Assembly (NCBI GenBank): GCA_001898625.1
Contig: MKUP01000023.1
Span: 444,740 to 508,739 of the forward strand
Direction: 5' to 3'
Origin: Burkholderiales bacterium 67-32
GTDB lineage: Bacteria; Pseudomonadota; Gammaproteobacteria; Burkholderiales; Burkholderiaceae_B
DNA length: 64,000 nt
Shown here: positions 8,121 through 16,449 of the stretch, piece by piece
Position numbering within the stretch: position 1 is the stretch's first letter
How the letters are laid out: the number at the start of each line of letters is the position of its first letter
The notes under the pieces: generated by a model
Seen by the model: the letters and a program-made list of their open reading frames with translations, nothing else
Told to the model about the DNA's origin: nothing
The model's database searches: none
Translations under genes and position numbers: made by a program

Positions 8121-8746
8121 GCCCGGTGCGCACGGCGGCGCAGGCGGGCGTGATGGAGTGTCCGCAGTGCTCGGCCATCCATCCTCGCCGGCGCGGCGGC
8201 ACCGCGTGCGACCGCTGCGGCGCGGCTCTGCACCTGCGCAAGCCAGACAGCCTACGCCGCACCTGGGCTTTCCTGCTGGCCGCCATGGCCCTGTACCTGC
8301 CGGCCAACATCCTGCCCATCATGACCACCGGCACGCTGCTGGGTTCGCAGACCAACACCATCCTGAGCGGCGTCGTCTACCTGTGGGAGGACGGCTCCTA
8401 TTTCGTCGCCGCCGTGGTCTTCTGCGCCAGCATCGTCATTCCCATCTTCAAGCTCGCCGTGCTGCTGATGCTCGTCGTCACGGCCCAGGTCCGCTCGACC
8501 TGGCGGCCGGTCGAACGTACCCGCCTGTACGGCATGGTTGAAGCCGTGGGGCGCTGGTCCATGGTGGACGTGTTCGTGGTCGCGTTGCTGGCCTCGCTGG
8601 TGCGCCTGGACGCGCTGGCCACCGTCCGGCCCGAGCCGGGCGCGATCGCGTTCGGCGCCGTGGTGGTGCTGACCATGCTTGCCTCGATGAGCTTCGATCC
8701 TCGCCTTATCTGGGACCCCATAGACGCCCATGACAAACAAGCCTGA
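8117..8746 (+). CDS. pqiA: PqiA-like inner membrane protein, second half-size copy
   Basis: A 209-residue paralogue of the preceding protein. Its zinc-ribbon-like pair is CPQC...CDRC (about residues 14-37), followed by four hydrophobic segments starting at TWAFLLAAMALYLPANILPI. The conserved KLAVLLML and GRWSMVDVFVVALLASLV segments are typical of PqiA. It is translationally coupled on both sides: ATGA with the first copy, and a 17-bp overlap with the downstream MCE gene. The two copies probably make a heteromeric equivalent of fused PqiA. Confidence 0.88.
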   Translation: MSPVRTAAQAGVMECPQCSAIHPRRRGGTACDRCGAALHLRKPDSLRRTWAFLLAAMALYLPANILPIMTTGTLLGSQTNTILSGVVYLWEDGSYFVAAVVFCASIVIPIFKLAVLLMLVVTAQVRSTWRPVERTRLYGMVEAVGRWSMVDVFVVALLASLVRLDALATVRPEPGAIAFGAVVVLTMLASMSFDPRLIWDPIDAHDKQA

Positions 8747-10370
8747 TATCCCTCCCGACGCGACGCCGGGCGAACCGGCGCGCCGCCGTCCCAGCCGGTG
8801 GCTGCCGTCGCTGGTATGGTTGATTCCCATCGTCGCGGCCATCGCCGGCCTCTCGTTCGCCATCAACAGCTGGTATGCCCGCGGGCCGACCATCGACATC
8901 ACCTTTCGCTCGGCCGAAGGCATTGAGGCGGGCAAGACCAAGGTCCGCTACAAGGACGTCGACATCGGCCTGGTGAAATCCATCGAGCTCGCGAAAGACC
9001 GGTCGCACGTCGTCGTCGCGGTCGAGCTGACCTCCAACGCCTCCAGCTTCGCCGTCGAGGACAGCCGCTTCTGGGTGGTCAAGCCGCGCATCGCCGCCAG
9101 CGGCGTCAGCGGCCTGGGCACGCTGCTGTCGGGCGCCTACATAGGCGTGGATGCGGGGCGCTCCCAGGAACGCGAGGACTCGTTCACGGGCCTGGAGGTG
9201 CCGCCCATCGTGACCGCCGACACGCCGGGCAAGCAGTTCGTGCTGCACGCCGGCGACCTCGGTTCGCTCGATATCGGTTCGCCGGTGTATTTCCGCCGCG
9301 TCAACGTGGGCCAGGTCGTGGCCTATGACCTGGACCAGAACGGCAAGGGCGTGACCGTACGCGTGTTCGTCCGGTCGCCCTACGACAGCTTCGTCACGAC
9401 CAGCACCCGGTTCTGGCATTCCAGCGGCGTCAATCTCAAGGTCGACGCCGATGGCCTGAAGCTGCAGACCGAATCGATCTCCACCGTGCTGCTGGGCGGT
9501 GTCTCGTTCATCGATTCGCCCCATCTGCCGGTGGGGCAGCCGGCGCAGGACGATGCCGTGTTCCAGCTTGCCGGCAACCAGGACGACGCGCTCAAGGTGG
9601 ACGACGGTCCGCCGACCAGCGCGGTGATGTACTTCGAGCAGTCGGTCCGGGGCCTGTCGCCCGGCGCGCCGGTCGATTTCCGCGGGGTGGTCATCGGCGC
9701 CGTCCGCTCGATAGGCATCGAGTTTCGCCGCGACACCAATTCCTTCCGCCTGCCGGTGGTGGTGGACTTCTATCCCTCGCGCCTGGGCCTGCGCCGTTCC
9801 GGCGAGCCGGGCGCGCTGAATGCCGACGCGGAGCGTCGCCTGATGGATGTGCTGATCCGCCGCGGCATGCGCGCCCAACTGCGCAACGGCAACCTGCTGA
9901 CCGGGCAGATGTACATCGCCATCGATTTCTTCAAGGGAGTACCGCTGCCGGCCAGCATGGGCCGCAGCCAGGGGCTGGACGAGTTCCCGACGATCCCGGG
10001 CGCCTTCGACGAATTGCAGGGCAAGCTGGCCGATATCGTGGACAAGATCGGCAAGGTGCCGTTCGACACCATCGGCCGCGACCTGACCGCGGCGCTGGCC
10101 GGCATGCGCGAGACCATGGCGTCCGCCGACAAGCTCGTGAAGCGGCTCGACGGCCAGGTCGCCCCGGAGATCGTGGCGACGATGGAAGACGCGCGCAAGA
10201 CGCTCAAGGCCGCCGAAGGCACGTTCTCGGCCGATGCCCCCATGCAGCAGGATCTGCGGCGCGCCTTGGTCGAACTGATGCGCACCGCCAATTCGCTGCG
10301 CCAGTTGACCGACTATCTGGAAGAGAACCCGCAGTCGCTGCTGCGCGGAAAGCCCAAGGAAGAACGATGA
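8730..10370 (+). CDS. pqiB: PqiB, MCE-domain lipid transport protein
   Basis: A 546-residue protein, the same length as E. coli PqiB. One N-terminal membrane anchor (about residues 27-46) is followed by three MCE domains (about 52-100, 168-215 and 298-348) and a long helical C-terminus (about 410-540). In PqiB such regions stack into a periplasm-spanning tube that carries lipids between inner and outer membranes. The gene overlaps the second pqiA copy and the pqiC start, so the four genes form a tight operon. Confidence 0.93.
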   Translation: MTNKPDIPPDATPGEPARRRPSRWLPSLVWLIPIVAAIAGLSFAINSWYARGPTIDITFRSAEGIEAGKTKVRYKDVDIGLVKSIELAKDRSHVVVAVELTSNASSFAVEDSRFWVVKPRIAASGVSGLGTLLSGAYIGVDAGRSQEREDSFTGLEVPPIVTADTPGKQFVLHAGDLGSLDIGSPVYFRRVNVGQVVAYDLDQNGKGVTVRVFVRSPYDSFVTTSTRFWHSSGVNLKVDADGLKLQTESISTVLLGGVSFIDSPHLPVGQPAQDDAVFQLAGNQDDALKVDDGPPTSAVMYFEQSVRGLSPGAPVDFRGVVIGAVRSIGIEFRRDTNSFRLPVVVDFYPSRLGLRRSGEPGALNADAERRLMDVLIRRGMRAQLRNGNLLTGQMYIAIDFFKGVPLPASMGRSQGLDEFPTIPGAFDELQGKLADIVDKIGKVPFDTIGRDLTAALAGMRETMASADKLVKRLDGQVAPEIVATMEDARKTLKAAEGTFSADAPMQQDLRRALVELMRTANSLRQLTDYLEENPQSLLRGKPKEER

Positions 10371-10978
10371 AGACATTCGTGCTGGCCATGGCGGCGCTGG
10401 CCGCGGGACTGTCGGGATGCGCCGCGCCGGTCGCGCCCGACGTCTACACGCTGCAGGCCCCGTCCCGGGAAGCGGCCGCCGTGCCCTCGGCCGGACCGGC
10501 CATGGTGATCGACCTCGCCCCCGTGGCGCTGCCCGAACGCTTGCGCCGCCGCCAGATCGTGCTGCGCGAGGATGGCGCGAAGGTGCAGATGCTGGAAGGG
10601 CAGCGGTGGTCCGCCACGCTGGGGGACGAGTTGCAGGACGCCCTGTCCTCGGCGCTCCAGGGCCGGCTGCATGCGGTGGACGTGGCCAAGGGCGGCGTGG
10701 CGGGCAAGCCCGCCTACCGCATCAACGTCGAGTTCTCGCGGTTGGACGCGCGCCTGGGCGGACCGGTCGAGGCCACGGTGGCGTGGTCGGTCAAGCCATC
10801 GGCCGGCGGCGCGAAGCAGGTCTGCCTGGGCCGCTTCGAGCAGGCCGCGGCCGGCGGATCGGTCGCCGACGTGGTGGCGGCGCACCAGGGCCTGGTCGCC
10901 CTGGTGGCCGATGCCATCGCCGCCAGCGTGCGCGCGGTGCCGGGCGGCGGCCAGGCGCCGCACTGCGCGGCGAGCTAG
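10367..10978 (+). CDS. pqiC: PqiC, outer-membrane lipoprotein of the Pqi system
   Basis: A 203-residue lipoprotein with lipobox LSGC (Cys18) after a short signal peptide, then the ABC-type transport auxiliary domain seen in PqiC/YmbA. ATG 10367 overlaps the pqiB stop (ATGA). In E. coli, PqiC is the outer-membrane partner of PqiB. A short dyad (AGGCC/GGCCT near 10990) lies between its end and the convergent monooxygenase gene. The +2 residue of the mature protein is Ala, which is compatible with outer-membrane sorting. Confidence 0.88.
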   Translation: MKTFVLAMAALAAGLSGCAAPVAPDVYTLQAPSREAAAVPSAGPAMVIDLAPVALPERLRRRQIVLREDGAKVQMLEGQRWSATLGDELQDALSSALQGRLHAVDVAKGGVAGKPAYRINVEFSRLDARLGGPVEATVAWSVKPSAGGAKQVCLGRFEQAAAGGSVADVVAAHQGLVALVADAIAASVRAVPGGGQAPHCAAS

Positions 10979-10997
10979 ACGAACAGGCCTCGGGGCC

Positions 10998-12206
10998 TCA
11001 AGCGATCGTCCTGGCCTTGCGCACGCTGTCGATCAGCGAGCTGCGTAGCAGGAACTGGCGGTGCCGCTGCGGATCGTCGGCGATCCTGCGGATATCGTCC
11101 AGCGCCTGCGCGCGCACGGCGGGATCCTTCTCCTCCAGGCGCTTCTTGTTGTTGACCGTCTGCTGCTGCACGAACTCGATGTTCATCTGCCGGCGCCGGC
11201 GCTCGTAGCGATCGAAGACCGACGCGTCTTCTTCGCCCCGCTCGACGGCGGACAGCATGTCCACCAGCTCCATGGCATCGTGGATGCCGCAGTTCAGCCC
11301 CAGGCCGCCGATGGGGTTGTTGACGTGCGCGGCGTCGCCCGCCAGGAACACCCGGCCCTGCCGGAAGCGTGCCGCCACCCGCTGGTGGACGCGGTAGATG
11401 TTACGGTGCAGCACCTCGTAGGGCTCGGTCCTCGGGAACACATGGGCAAGGCGGCGGGCCACCGCGGCGTCGCTCAGGGCTTCTTCGTCGGTCTCGTCCA
11501 CGCCCGATGGAAACACCGCGCGCCAGCGCCCCTGCATGTCGTCCCCCGAGATCTTGAACAGGTTGGTCCAGGCATCGGGGTGGGCAAGGTAATTGCGGTA
11601 GCAGCAGCCCATCAGGCGTTCGAAGTCGTCCTTGACCGTGATGACGATGAAGCGCTCGGGCCAGGTCATGCCTTCGAACGGGATGTCCAGGGCCTTGCGC
11701 AGCGCGCTGCGGCCGCCGTCGGCCGCGATCACGTAGTCGGCCTCGATGCGTACCTGTCCGTCCGGAGCCTGGGCGGTCAGGGTCACGCCGTCGTCGGTCT
11801 GCGCGACCACCGTGATGCGGTGCTCGAAGTGGACCGCCGCGTCCGCATAGGTTCGCAGCTTCTCGATCCCCATGTTGCCGAGCTTGTGCTGCTCGGTCTG
11901 CACGACGAAGGGGTAGGGCGTCTCGTCCTTCAGGACTTCGTGGTCGAACTGGGCCACCATGGCCTGCGCGGTCTGGTCCCAGAACTGGAAGTAGCGCGCC
12001 GTCAGGCCTTCCCTGACGAAGCGGTCGATCAGCCCCACGCGGGCGATCATCTCCAGGGTCGAGCTATGGGTGGTGGCGGCGCGCGGGCTGTCGTCCACGC
12101 ACGACTCGGCCTCGTACAGCGAGACCCGGAAGCCCTGCTGCACGGCGGCCAGCGCCGCGACGACGCCGACCGGACCGGCGCCCACTATGGCGATGTGCTT
12201 GCTCAT
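10998..12206 (-). CDS. Class A flavin monooxygenase (PHBH fold)
   Basis: A 402-residue FAD-dependent aromatic hydroxylase. The N-terminal Rossmann motif GAGPVGVVAALAA, the DG motif in ADGGRSALRK and the GD motif in GRVFLAGDAAHVNNP are all present. The family hydroxylates phenols or hydroxypyridines using NAD(P)H and O2. Its ATG directly abuts the stop codon of the enamidase-like gene, so they are co-translated. With that partner a hydroxypyridine or related N-heterocycle is a reasonable substrate guess, but phenolic acids are not excluded. Confidence 0.85.
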   Translation of the reverse strand: MSKHIAIVGAGPVGVVAALAAVQQGFRVSLYEAESCVDDSPRAATTHSSTLEMIARVGLIDRFVREGLTARYFQFWDQTAQAMVAQFDHEVLKDETPYPFVVQTEQHKLGNMGIEKLRTYADAAVHFEHRITVVAQTDDGVTLTAQAPDGQVRIEADYVIAADGGRSALRKALDIPFEGMTWPERFIVITVKDDFERLMGCCYRNYLAHPDAWTNLFKISGDDMQGRWRAVFPSGVDETDEEALSDAAVARRLAHVFPRTEPYEVLHRNIYRVHQRVAARFRQGRVFLAGDAAHVNNPIGGLGLNCGIHDAMELVDMLSAVERGEEDASVFDRYERRRRQMNIEFVQQQTVNNKKRLEEKDPAVRAQALDDIRRIADDPQRHRQFLLRSSLIDSVRKARTIA

Positions 12207-13403
12207 TCAATGGCCTCCGGTGGAGTAGTCCTGGGGAATGTCGCAGCGGGCGACGCGGACCGGGCGATTGCCGGCCGGCGTGTTGCGGCTCTTGCCGACG
12301 AAGCGCGGGACGCCGTCGGTCACGACGGCCGCCACCGCGGCGATGTCGCCGTTGCGCAGGGCATCCAGCGGATCGTCCTTGGACCCGCCCACGCAGGCGT
12401 CCAGCAGGACCACGTCGGCATCCTTGCCCGGCTTGAGGAAGCCGCTGTTGATGCCGTAGACCCGGGCGTTGTTGCCGGTGGCCGCCGCGATGGCCCATTC
12501 CACCGGCATGTCGGTCAGGCTGGCCAGGTGGGTGATCGTGTACATCATGCCGAGCGGCATGATGCCGCTGCCGGTGGGCGTGTCGGTGGCGATCAGGAAA
12601 CGGTCGAACTGGTCGGCCTTGCGCACCATGTCGCCCAGCATGAGCGTGGTGCGCAGGTTGCCCGCGGTGCAGACCTGCAGCGCGATTTCCGACTCGTACA
12701 CCATCTTGGGAAAGCCTTCGTCGGGCATGGCCACGGGGCCGCCGTTGACGTGGAACGAGACATGCGGGTTCATGGCGATCAGGTGCTCGGCCCAGATGCC
12801 CGACGACCCGGGTATGGACGAGCCGCCGGTATGTACGGTGGTGATCATGCCGTGCTTGCGCGCCCAGCCTATGGCCTGCACGTAGTCGTACGGGGTCTTG
12901 ACCGCGCCGAAACCGGCCTTGGCCAGCCACACGCCCTGCGCGGCGATGTCGGCGAAGTCCTGTTCCACCAGGCCGGGTTCGATGATGATGGAGCCGGCGT
13001 ACACGCGCATGCCACCCGGGCGGTAGTCCTGGAAGCAGCGCTGGGCGGCCACCGCCAGCGCCTTGACGCCGGCCGGGTCCTTGGGACGGCCGGGCGTGTG
13101 CACTTCCGAGGCGGTGATGCCGGTGGTGACCCCGCCGTGCACATAGCTTTCCAGGAAGCCCACGGTCTTCTGCCGCGGCGTGTAGTCGCCGAAGGTGTTG
13201 TGCACCTGCGAGTCGATCAGGCCGGGAATGGCGGTGGTGCCGGCGGCGTCGATGACCACGTCGGCGCTCTCGACTTCCGCCGGACTCAGCGTGCCGACCT
13301 TGGCGATCAGTCCGTCCTGCATCAGGATGGCGTCGCCCGAGGCGTAGGGCTCGCGCCATTCACCGGTCAGTATCCGGCCCAGGTTGACGATGGCGAGTTT
13401 CAT
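12207..13403 (-). CDS. Amidohydrolase related to enamidase, with altered metal site
   Basis: A 398-residue amidohydrolase-superfamily protein. Long segments resemble what I recall of the enamidase of Eubacterium barkeri nicotinate fermentation: GDYTPRQKT, HGGVTT, PGRPKDPAGVKALA, HTGGSSIPGSS, HVNGGP and KSRNTPAGNR. Conserved likely ligands include H191, H218 and D274. The usual HxH motif on strand 1 reads Q66-V-H68, and the strand-4 region reads WLAKAGFG, where the recalled enamidase has a bridging Glu. The metal centre may therefore be mononuclear or rebuilt. It sits between the AA_synth gene and the monooxygenase gene in one operon, which points to opening of an N-containing ring or amide (inference). 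Confidence 0.8.
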   Translation of the reverse strand: MKLAIVNLGRILTGEWREPYASGDAILMQDGLIAKVGTLSPAEVESADVVIDAAGTTAIPGLIDSQVHNTFGDYTPRQKTVGFLESYVHGGVTTGITASEVHTPGRPKDPAGVKALAVAAQRCFQDYRPGGMRVYAGSIIIEPGLVEQDFADIAAQGVWLAKAGFGAVKTPYDYVQAIGWARKHGMITTVHTGGSSIPGSSGIWAEHLIAMNPHVSFHVNGGPVAMPDEGFPKMVYESEIALQVCTAGNLRTTLMLGDMVRKADQFDRFLIATDTPTGSGIMPLGMMYTITHLASLTDMPVEWAIAAATGNNARVYGINSGFLKPGKDADVVLLDACVGGSKDDPLDALRNGDIAAVAAVVTDGVPRFVGKSRNTPAGNRPVRVARCDIPQDYSTGGH

Positions 13404-13413
13404 CGTGCGCTCC

Positions 13414-13992
13414 TCAAACGAGTCCGTCCTTGCCCTGCGCGTCCCGCAGCCGCAGGCCGCCCACGCGGGCGTTGAGCCGCTCGCGGTTGGAGACCGCGAA
13501 CACCAGCGCGATCTCGTCGGGCAGGGGGCCGTCGGCGAAATACAGCGTCATGGCGTTATAGAGCGAGCGCACGTACAGCGCATCCTTGGAGGCGAGCGGC
13601 ACGTCCAGTACCGTGCCCGGGCCGCCGATCTTGGTCACCGACGAGATCCAGGCCTTGCCGCCGCCGATCTCCTTGCGCAGGGGTTCGGCCGACGCCGTCG
13701 TCAGCAGTGCGTTGGCATGTTCCTGTTCGCCGCCCAGCCCGACGACGCCGGCCTTGCCGTACGACAGGACGGGGTGGTCGCCATAGGCCGCGCGCAGCCG
13801 GGCGGCCATGCGGGCGCCCAGTTCGGGGCTGGCCTCGATCATGGGCGACAGGTCTTCGACGTATCGGCCGGCGTAGGGGTTTTCCACGAAGGCCACGATG
13901 GCCGCTTTGCGCAGCGATTCGTCGGCCGGCCGGCCGGCTTCCTCGAGCTTCTCTTCCACGATCGCCTGCCACCTGCGTACTTTCAATTGCAT
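13414..13992 (-). CDS. Amino acid synthesis family protein (AA_synth, PF06684-like)
   Basis: A 192-residue protein of the family annotated as amino acid synthesis proteins, recognised from MIEASPELGARMA, SYGKAGVVGLGGEQEH, GGKAWISSVTKIG and the C-terminal NARVGGLR. The biochemical role of the family is not established. The start at 13992 has AGGAGCGAC upstream. It is the first gene of the minus-strand operon with the enamidase-like hydrolase (10-bp gap) and the flavin monooxygenase. This recurring type of context suggests a catabolic amide hydrolysis or isomerisation step rather than biosynthesis (inference). Confidence 0.75.
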   Translation of the reverse strand: MQLKVRRWQAIVEEKLEEAGRPADESLRKAAIVAFVENPYAGRYVEDLSPMIEASPELGARMAARLRAAYGDHPVLSYGKAGVVGLGGEQEHANALLTTASAEPLRKEIGGGKAWISSVTKIGGPGTVLDVPLASKDALYVRSLYNAMTLYFADGPLPDEIALVFAVSNRERLNARVGGLRLRDAQGKDGLV

Positions 13993-14066
13993 GTGTCGCT
14001 CCTGACGTCAGCCACCCTCGGGTGAGGGTTCCAAATTCTTGTTGAACCGAATGTTCGACGATGTTA

Positions 14067-14077
14067 TTGTCATACAA
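14067..14077. promoter_or_regulatory. FadR-type GntR operator candidate
   Basis: TTGTCATACAA fits the FadR-subfamily consensus TNGTNNNACNA exactly and is a perfect dyad around CAT. It lies in the 116-bp divergent region between the AA_synth operon and the DABB-GntR-Bug run, 32 bp before the DABB start. A second, imperfect dyad (GTTGAAC/GTTCGAC, 14041-14059) is adjacent. The GntR gene at 14780 is the obvious candidate regulator. Confidence 0.6.
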
Positions 14078-14108
14078 TCATAAAGTCAATGAAGTCCAGG
14101 AGGGCTCC

Positions 14109-14765
14109 ATGCGCGGATGCGCCATTCTGTTCTCGGAGATGAAGCCGGCCCCCGAGTGGGAAGAGAAGTTCAACCGCTGGTACGACACCGAACACATTCC
14201 TATCCGCATGGGCTTGCGCGGTTTCGTCAGTGCCCAGCGCTACGCGGCATCCGAGCGCAACTACCTGGCCGTCTATGAAATGGACGATCTGGCCGCGCTG
14301 CGCACCGTCGCCTACCAGGCCATCAAGCAGCATCCTTCCGAGGAAACGGCCTGGATGCTGCGCAACGTCTCCGGCTTCACGCGCTACCTGTGCGAGGAAA
14401 TCGGCCGCGCCGGCGATGACTCGCCCGAAGCGCTCGATGCCCCGGTGCTGTATGCCGTCTGGTTCAACGTGCCCGGCGAGCACCTGGCCGATTTCGATGC
14501 CTGGTACGAACAGGACCACGTGCCGCTGCTGCTGGAGTGCCCGCAGTGGCGCGCGGTGCGGCGCTTCCACGTCAAGGACGGCGAGCCGGGACGCTACAAC
14601 CGGCTGGCGCTGCACTACCTGGACGACGCCGGGGCGCTGGAGTCGCCGGCCCGCGCCAAGGCGCGCGCCACGCCCTGGCGCGCGCGCCTGGCCGATCAGC
14701 CCTGGTTCAAGGGGGCCTATGACCTGTTCGACCGCCACCAGGCCCGGCAACGGCCGCCGCTGTGA
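14109..14765 (+). CDS. Tandem dimeric alpha/beta-barrel (DABB/EthD-like) protein
   Basis: A 218-residue protein made of two similar ferredoxin-like halves. The first has FNRWYDTEHIPIRM (about residues 19-32) and the second FDAWYEQDHVPLLL (about 129-142), each with the W-Y-x-x-D/E-H-x-P signature. Single-domain relatives dimerise; here the dimer appears fused into one chain. ATG 14109 follows CAGGAGGGCTCC. Stand-alone DABB proteins act as monooxygenases, dehydratases, decarboxylases or cyclases, so the function is open. Its position opposite the enamidase operon under the same operator suggests the same pathway. Confidence 0.7.
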   Translation: MRGCAILFSEMKPAPEWEEKFNRWYDTEHIPIRMGLRGFVSAQRYAASERNYLAVYEMDDLAALRTVAYQAIKQHPSEETAWMLRNVSGFTRYLCEEIGRAGDDSPEALDAPVLYAVWFNVPGEHLADFDAWYEQDHVPLLLECPQWRAVRRFHVKDGEPGRYNRLALHYLDDAGALESPARAKARATPWRARLADQPWFKGAYDLFDRHQARQRPPL

Positions 14766-14779
14766 TCGGAGACGACACC

Positions 14780-15448
14780 ATGGACCTGAAGATATCCCCG
14801 CGCTCGGTGCAACAGGAAACGGTGCGCCTGGTGCGCGAAGCCATCACCAGCGGCTACTTCAAGCCGGGCGAACGGCTGGTCGAGGCCAAGCTGTGCAGCC
14901 TGCTGGGCGTCAGCCGCACTTCCGTGCGCGAGGCGCTGCGGGTGCTGGCGACGGAAAAGCTCATCACCATCGTGCCCAACAAGGGGCCGTCGGTGGCCGA
15001 ACTGAGCTGGGAAGAAGCCGAGAACATCTATCACCTGCGCGCGCTGCTCGAAGGCGAGGCCGCCGCGCTGGCGGCCGGGCGCGTCAAGCCGGACGACCTG
15101 CGCCGCATGCGCGAGGCGCTCGACATCTTTGCCGCCGCCGTCGACCAGCAGGACTGGAAGACGCGCATCTCGGCCACGGCGGATTTCTACGAAGTGATCA
15201 TCCAATGCTGCGGGAACGCGATCATGGGCGAGGTGCTGCACGGCCTGCTGACACGCATCAACTTCCTGCGGGCCCGGACCATGGCCAGCCCCGGCCGCGC
15301 CAAGCACAGCGTGCGCGAGCTCGAGAGCATCTATGACGCGCTGGAAAAAGGCGATGCCCGCGTGGCACGCGCCGTGGCCGTGGCGCACGTGAAGGCGGCC
15401 GAGGCCGAAGCACGCGACGTCTACCGGGAAATGAATCACGCAGCCTGA
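14780..15448 (+). CDS. GntR-family regulator, FadR/FCD subfamily
   Basis: A 222-residue regulator with an N-terminal winged HTH (about residues 10-75; VEAKLCSLLGVSRTSVREALRVL) and an all-helical FCD effector domain. ATG 14780 was chosen over a GTG six codons upstream. It follows the DABB gene by 14 bp. A perfect FadR-type operator at 14067 lies at the divergent promoter it would control, so it probably represses both the DABB-GntR-Bug run and the enamidase operon until a pathway acid binds. Confidence 0.9.
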   Translation: MDLKISPRSVQQETVRLVREAITSGYFKPGERLVEAKLCSLLGVSRTSVREALRVLATEKLITIVPNKGPSVAELSWEEAENIYHLRALLEGEAAALAAGRVKPDDLRRMREALDIFAAAVDQQDWKTRISATADFYEVIIQCCGNAIMGEVLHGLLTRINFLRARTMASPGRAKHSVRELESIYDALEKGDARVARAVAVAHVKAAEAEARDVYREMNHAA

Positions 15449-15477
15449 TTTTTCAACCACGCATGGCGGGGGATGGC

Positions 15478-16440
15478 ATGGAAATGAAGTGGCGATTTGC
15501 AGGGGTTCTTCTTTCACTGGCCACGGCGGGCGCCGCGCATGCGGCATGGCCCGAGCGCGCGATCACGCTGGTCGTGCCGTTCGCCGCCGGTGGCAATACC
15601 GACAGCATCGCGCGGATCACCGCCGAATGGCTGACCACCCGGCTCAAGCAGACGGTGGTGGTCGACAACCGGCCCGGCGCCAATGGCGCGATCGCCGCCG
15701 ACTACGTGGCGCGGGCCAAGCCGGACGGCTACACCTTGTTCATGGCGACGGCGCCGCAGATGGCCATCGTGCCGTACCTGCAGAAGGTACGCTACGACCC
15801 GATCAAGGATTTCGCGCCGGTGTCGATCGTGGCGACCAACGAGTTCGCGCTGGCGGTGCATCCGAGCTTCGCGGCCAAGACGCTGCCTGAGCTGGTGTCC
15901 TACGTGAAGGCGCATCCTGGCCAGGTGGCGTATGCCTCGGCGGGCAGCGGGTCGGTCAGCCATTTGACGATGGCGATGTTCGTCAAGCGCGCGGAGCTGT
16001 CGATGATCCACGCGCCGTATCGCGGCGGCGCGCCGGCGATCGCCGACGTGGTGGGCGGGCAGGTGCCGATGTATTTCGCGAACGTGGCCGAGGTGCTGCC
16101 TTATTCGACGACGAACCGGCTGCGCATCGTCGCTACCTCCGGCACCAAGCCTTCCGCCGACCTGCCGGGTGTCAAGACCGTTGCCGAGCAGGGCTATCCG
16201 GGCTTCACGACCGAGACCTGGAACGGCGTGGCGGCCCCGGCCGGCACGCCTGCCGAGATCGTCAACAAGATTGCCGACTCCTTGGCCGAAGCGGGCCGGA
16301 ACGCCGAGTTCGGCGCCAAGCTTGCCGCCATCGGCGTCAGCGTGCTGTGCAATACGCCCGAGGAGTTCGCCAGGAAGCTGGTCGCGGACAACAAGTTGTG
16401 GTCCGCGGCGGTGAAGGAGTCGGGCGCGTCGCTGGACTGA
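15478..16440 (+). CDS. Bug-family periplasmic receptor
   Basis: A 320-residue Bug protein. ATG 15478 (MEMKWRF) has GGGGGA four bases upstream; ATG 15463 and 15484 are alternatives. The signal peptide is cleaved near AAHAAWPERA. Signatures are ITLVVPFAAGGNTDSIARI and HAPYRGGAPAIADVVGGQ. It is the third gene of the DABB-GntR run and so is probably the periplasmic capture protein for the substrate of the enamidase-type pathway. It converges with another Bug gene only 9 bp away. Confidence 0.9.
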   Translation: MEMKWRFAGVLLSLATAGAAHAAWPERAITLVVPFAAGGNTDSIARITAEWLTTRLKQTVVVDNRPGANGAIAADYVARAKPDGYTLFMATAPQMAIVPYLQKVRYDPIKDFAPVSIVATNEFALAVHPSFAAKTLPELVSYVKAHPGQVAYASAGSGSVSHLTMAMFVKRAELSMIHAPYRGGAPAIADVVGGQVPMYFANVAEVLPYSTTNRLRIVATSGTKPSADLPGVKTVAEQGYPGFTTETWNGVAAPAGTPAEIVNKIADSLAEAGRNAEFGAKLAAIGVSVLCNTPEEFARKLVADNKLWSAAVKESGASLD

Positions 16441-16449
16441 GCCGGCACG

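Noticed and set aside
11061..13475. An 804-codon plus-strand frame opposite the monooxygenase and enamidase-like genes
   Set aside because: The translation is His/Gly/Arg-biased with no motif. The minus-strand genes have clear FAD and amidohydrolase signatures.
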